DNA from: a virus
IMG/VR virus record: IMGVR_UViG_3300030685_000016
Span: 1 to 64,000 of that record
Length of the DNA stretch: 64,000 nt
Direction: 5' to 3' (one strand)
Shown piece after piece: positions 63,920 through 64,000 of the stretch (positions are counted from its first letter, which is position 1; every line of letters starts with the position of its first letter). Position numbers and translations under genes: made by a program. The notes beneath the pieces were generated by a model. The model was not told the DNA's origin. It ran no database searches and saw only the letters and a program-made list of their open reading frames with translations.

Positions 63920-63927
63920 CAAATTTA
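63920..63927 (-). promoter_or_regulatory. TAAATTTG element before the GIY-YIG gene
   Basis: Minus-strand TAAATTTG (TAnnTTTG) about 50 nt before the GIY-YIG start. Nothing else is recognised in 63871-64000; any gene beyond it is cut by the window edge. Confidence 0.35.
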
Positions 63928-64000
63928 CAAAATAAATTTTATTAAAATTCTATAATACTATCCCATGTTAAATTAAAGACAAGAGACCATTCTAATTCCA

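Noticed and set aside
1-64000. TAG-to-Gln recoding (as in other crAss-like phages)
   Set aside because: About a dozen genes end with TAG at their natural ends, e.g. 14768, 29206, 31794, 53327 and 58215, followed closely by the next gene or a terminator.
1-64000. Mycoplasma or Gracilibacteria-type host because of TGA use and AT richness
   Set aside because: Early genes avoid TGA, the phage carries its own UCA tRNA, promoters are of TAnnTTTG type and gene content is crAss-like; TGA=Gly conflicts with the conserved Trp motifs.

Overview
The window is a large piece of a crAss-like phage (Crassvirales) of a Bacteroidales-type host. The support is gene content: a crAss-type major capsid protein preceded by an acidic scaffold, a large terminase and portal pair, ring and stabilization-type tail proteins, a 2,899-residue virion-type protein with an embedded helicase, and several minus-strand promoters of the Bacteroidetes form TAnnTTTG. 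The DNA is very AT-rich and almost everything is read from the minus strand.

The main property is genetic code. TGA is read as tryptophan in most late genes, while TAA and TAG remain stops. Read with the standard code these genes fall into many in-frame pieces; with TGA=Trp they become continuous proteins with well-formed family motifs, such as the WMKDT motif of DUF192, the GWFQ core of a lytic transglycosylase and the GWHIPT motif of a Fib_succ_major domain. A 73-nt tRNA at 60009-60081 (minus) has anticodon UCA and discriminator G73. It is most simply a phage-encoded opal-decoding tRNA-Trp.

Layout, in the direction of minus-strand transcription (right to left). (a) 58.2-63.9 kb: early/control region with no in-frame TGA in its minus-strand genes: GIY-YIG and HNH endonucleases, a two-winged-helix DNA-binding protein beside three 22-bp-spaced iteron-like repeats, the UCA tRNA, a small HTH protein and PhoH. 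A plus-strand lytic transglycosylase sits here and contains six TGA codons. (b) 53.3-58.0 kb: membrane GAF-like protein, PD-(D/E)XK nuclease, an overlapping spanin-like pair, GroES-like and DUF2158-like proteins, and a Cys-rich GG-motif protein. (c) 47.3-53.3 kb: TerL and portal with small neighbours. (d) 39.9-47.3 kb: adhesin-like proteins with Thr-rich mucin-like linkers (Fib_succ_major, FN3-like and BspA-like repeats), interleaved with two glycosyltransferases and a methyltransferase. (e) 31.8-39.7 kb: structural proteins, three tandem LamG-like paralogues, a holin-like protein and an HExxH membrane protein. (f) 23.7-31.6 kb: scaffold, MCP, auxiliary and ring proteins. (g) 1-23.7 kb: stabilization/tail proteins and large cargo or injection-type proteins with membrane segments and recurrent GG motifs.

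The working model, which is inference, is that early genes are made under the host code and also supply the UCA tRNA. Late genes, and especially lysis genes with TGA in essential positions, are then fully translated only after that tRNA accumulates. The most Trp-rich virion genes (MCP, LamG triplet, the 38-kb fibre-like protein) use only TGG, so the recoding is not uniform within the late block.
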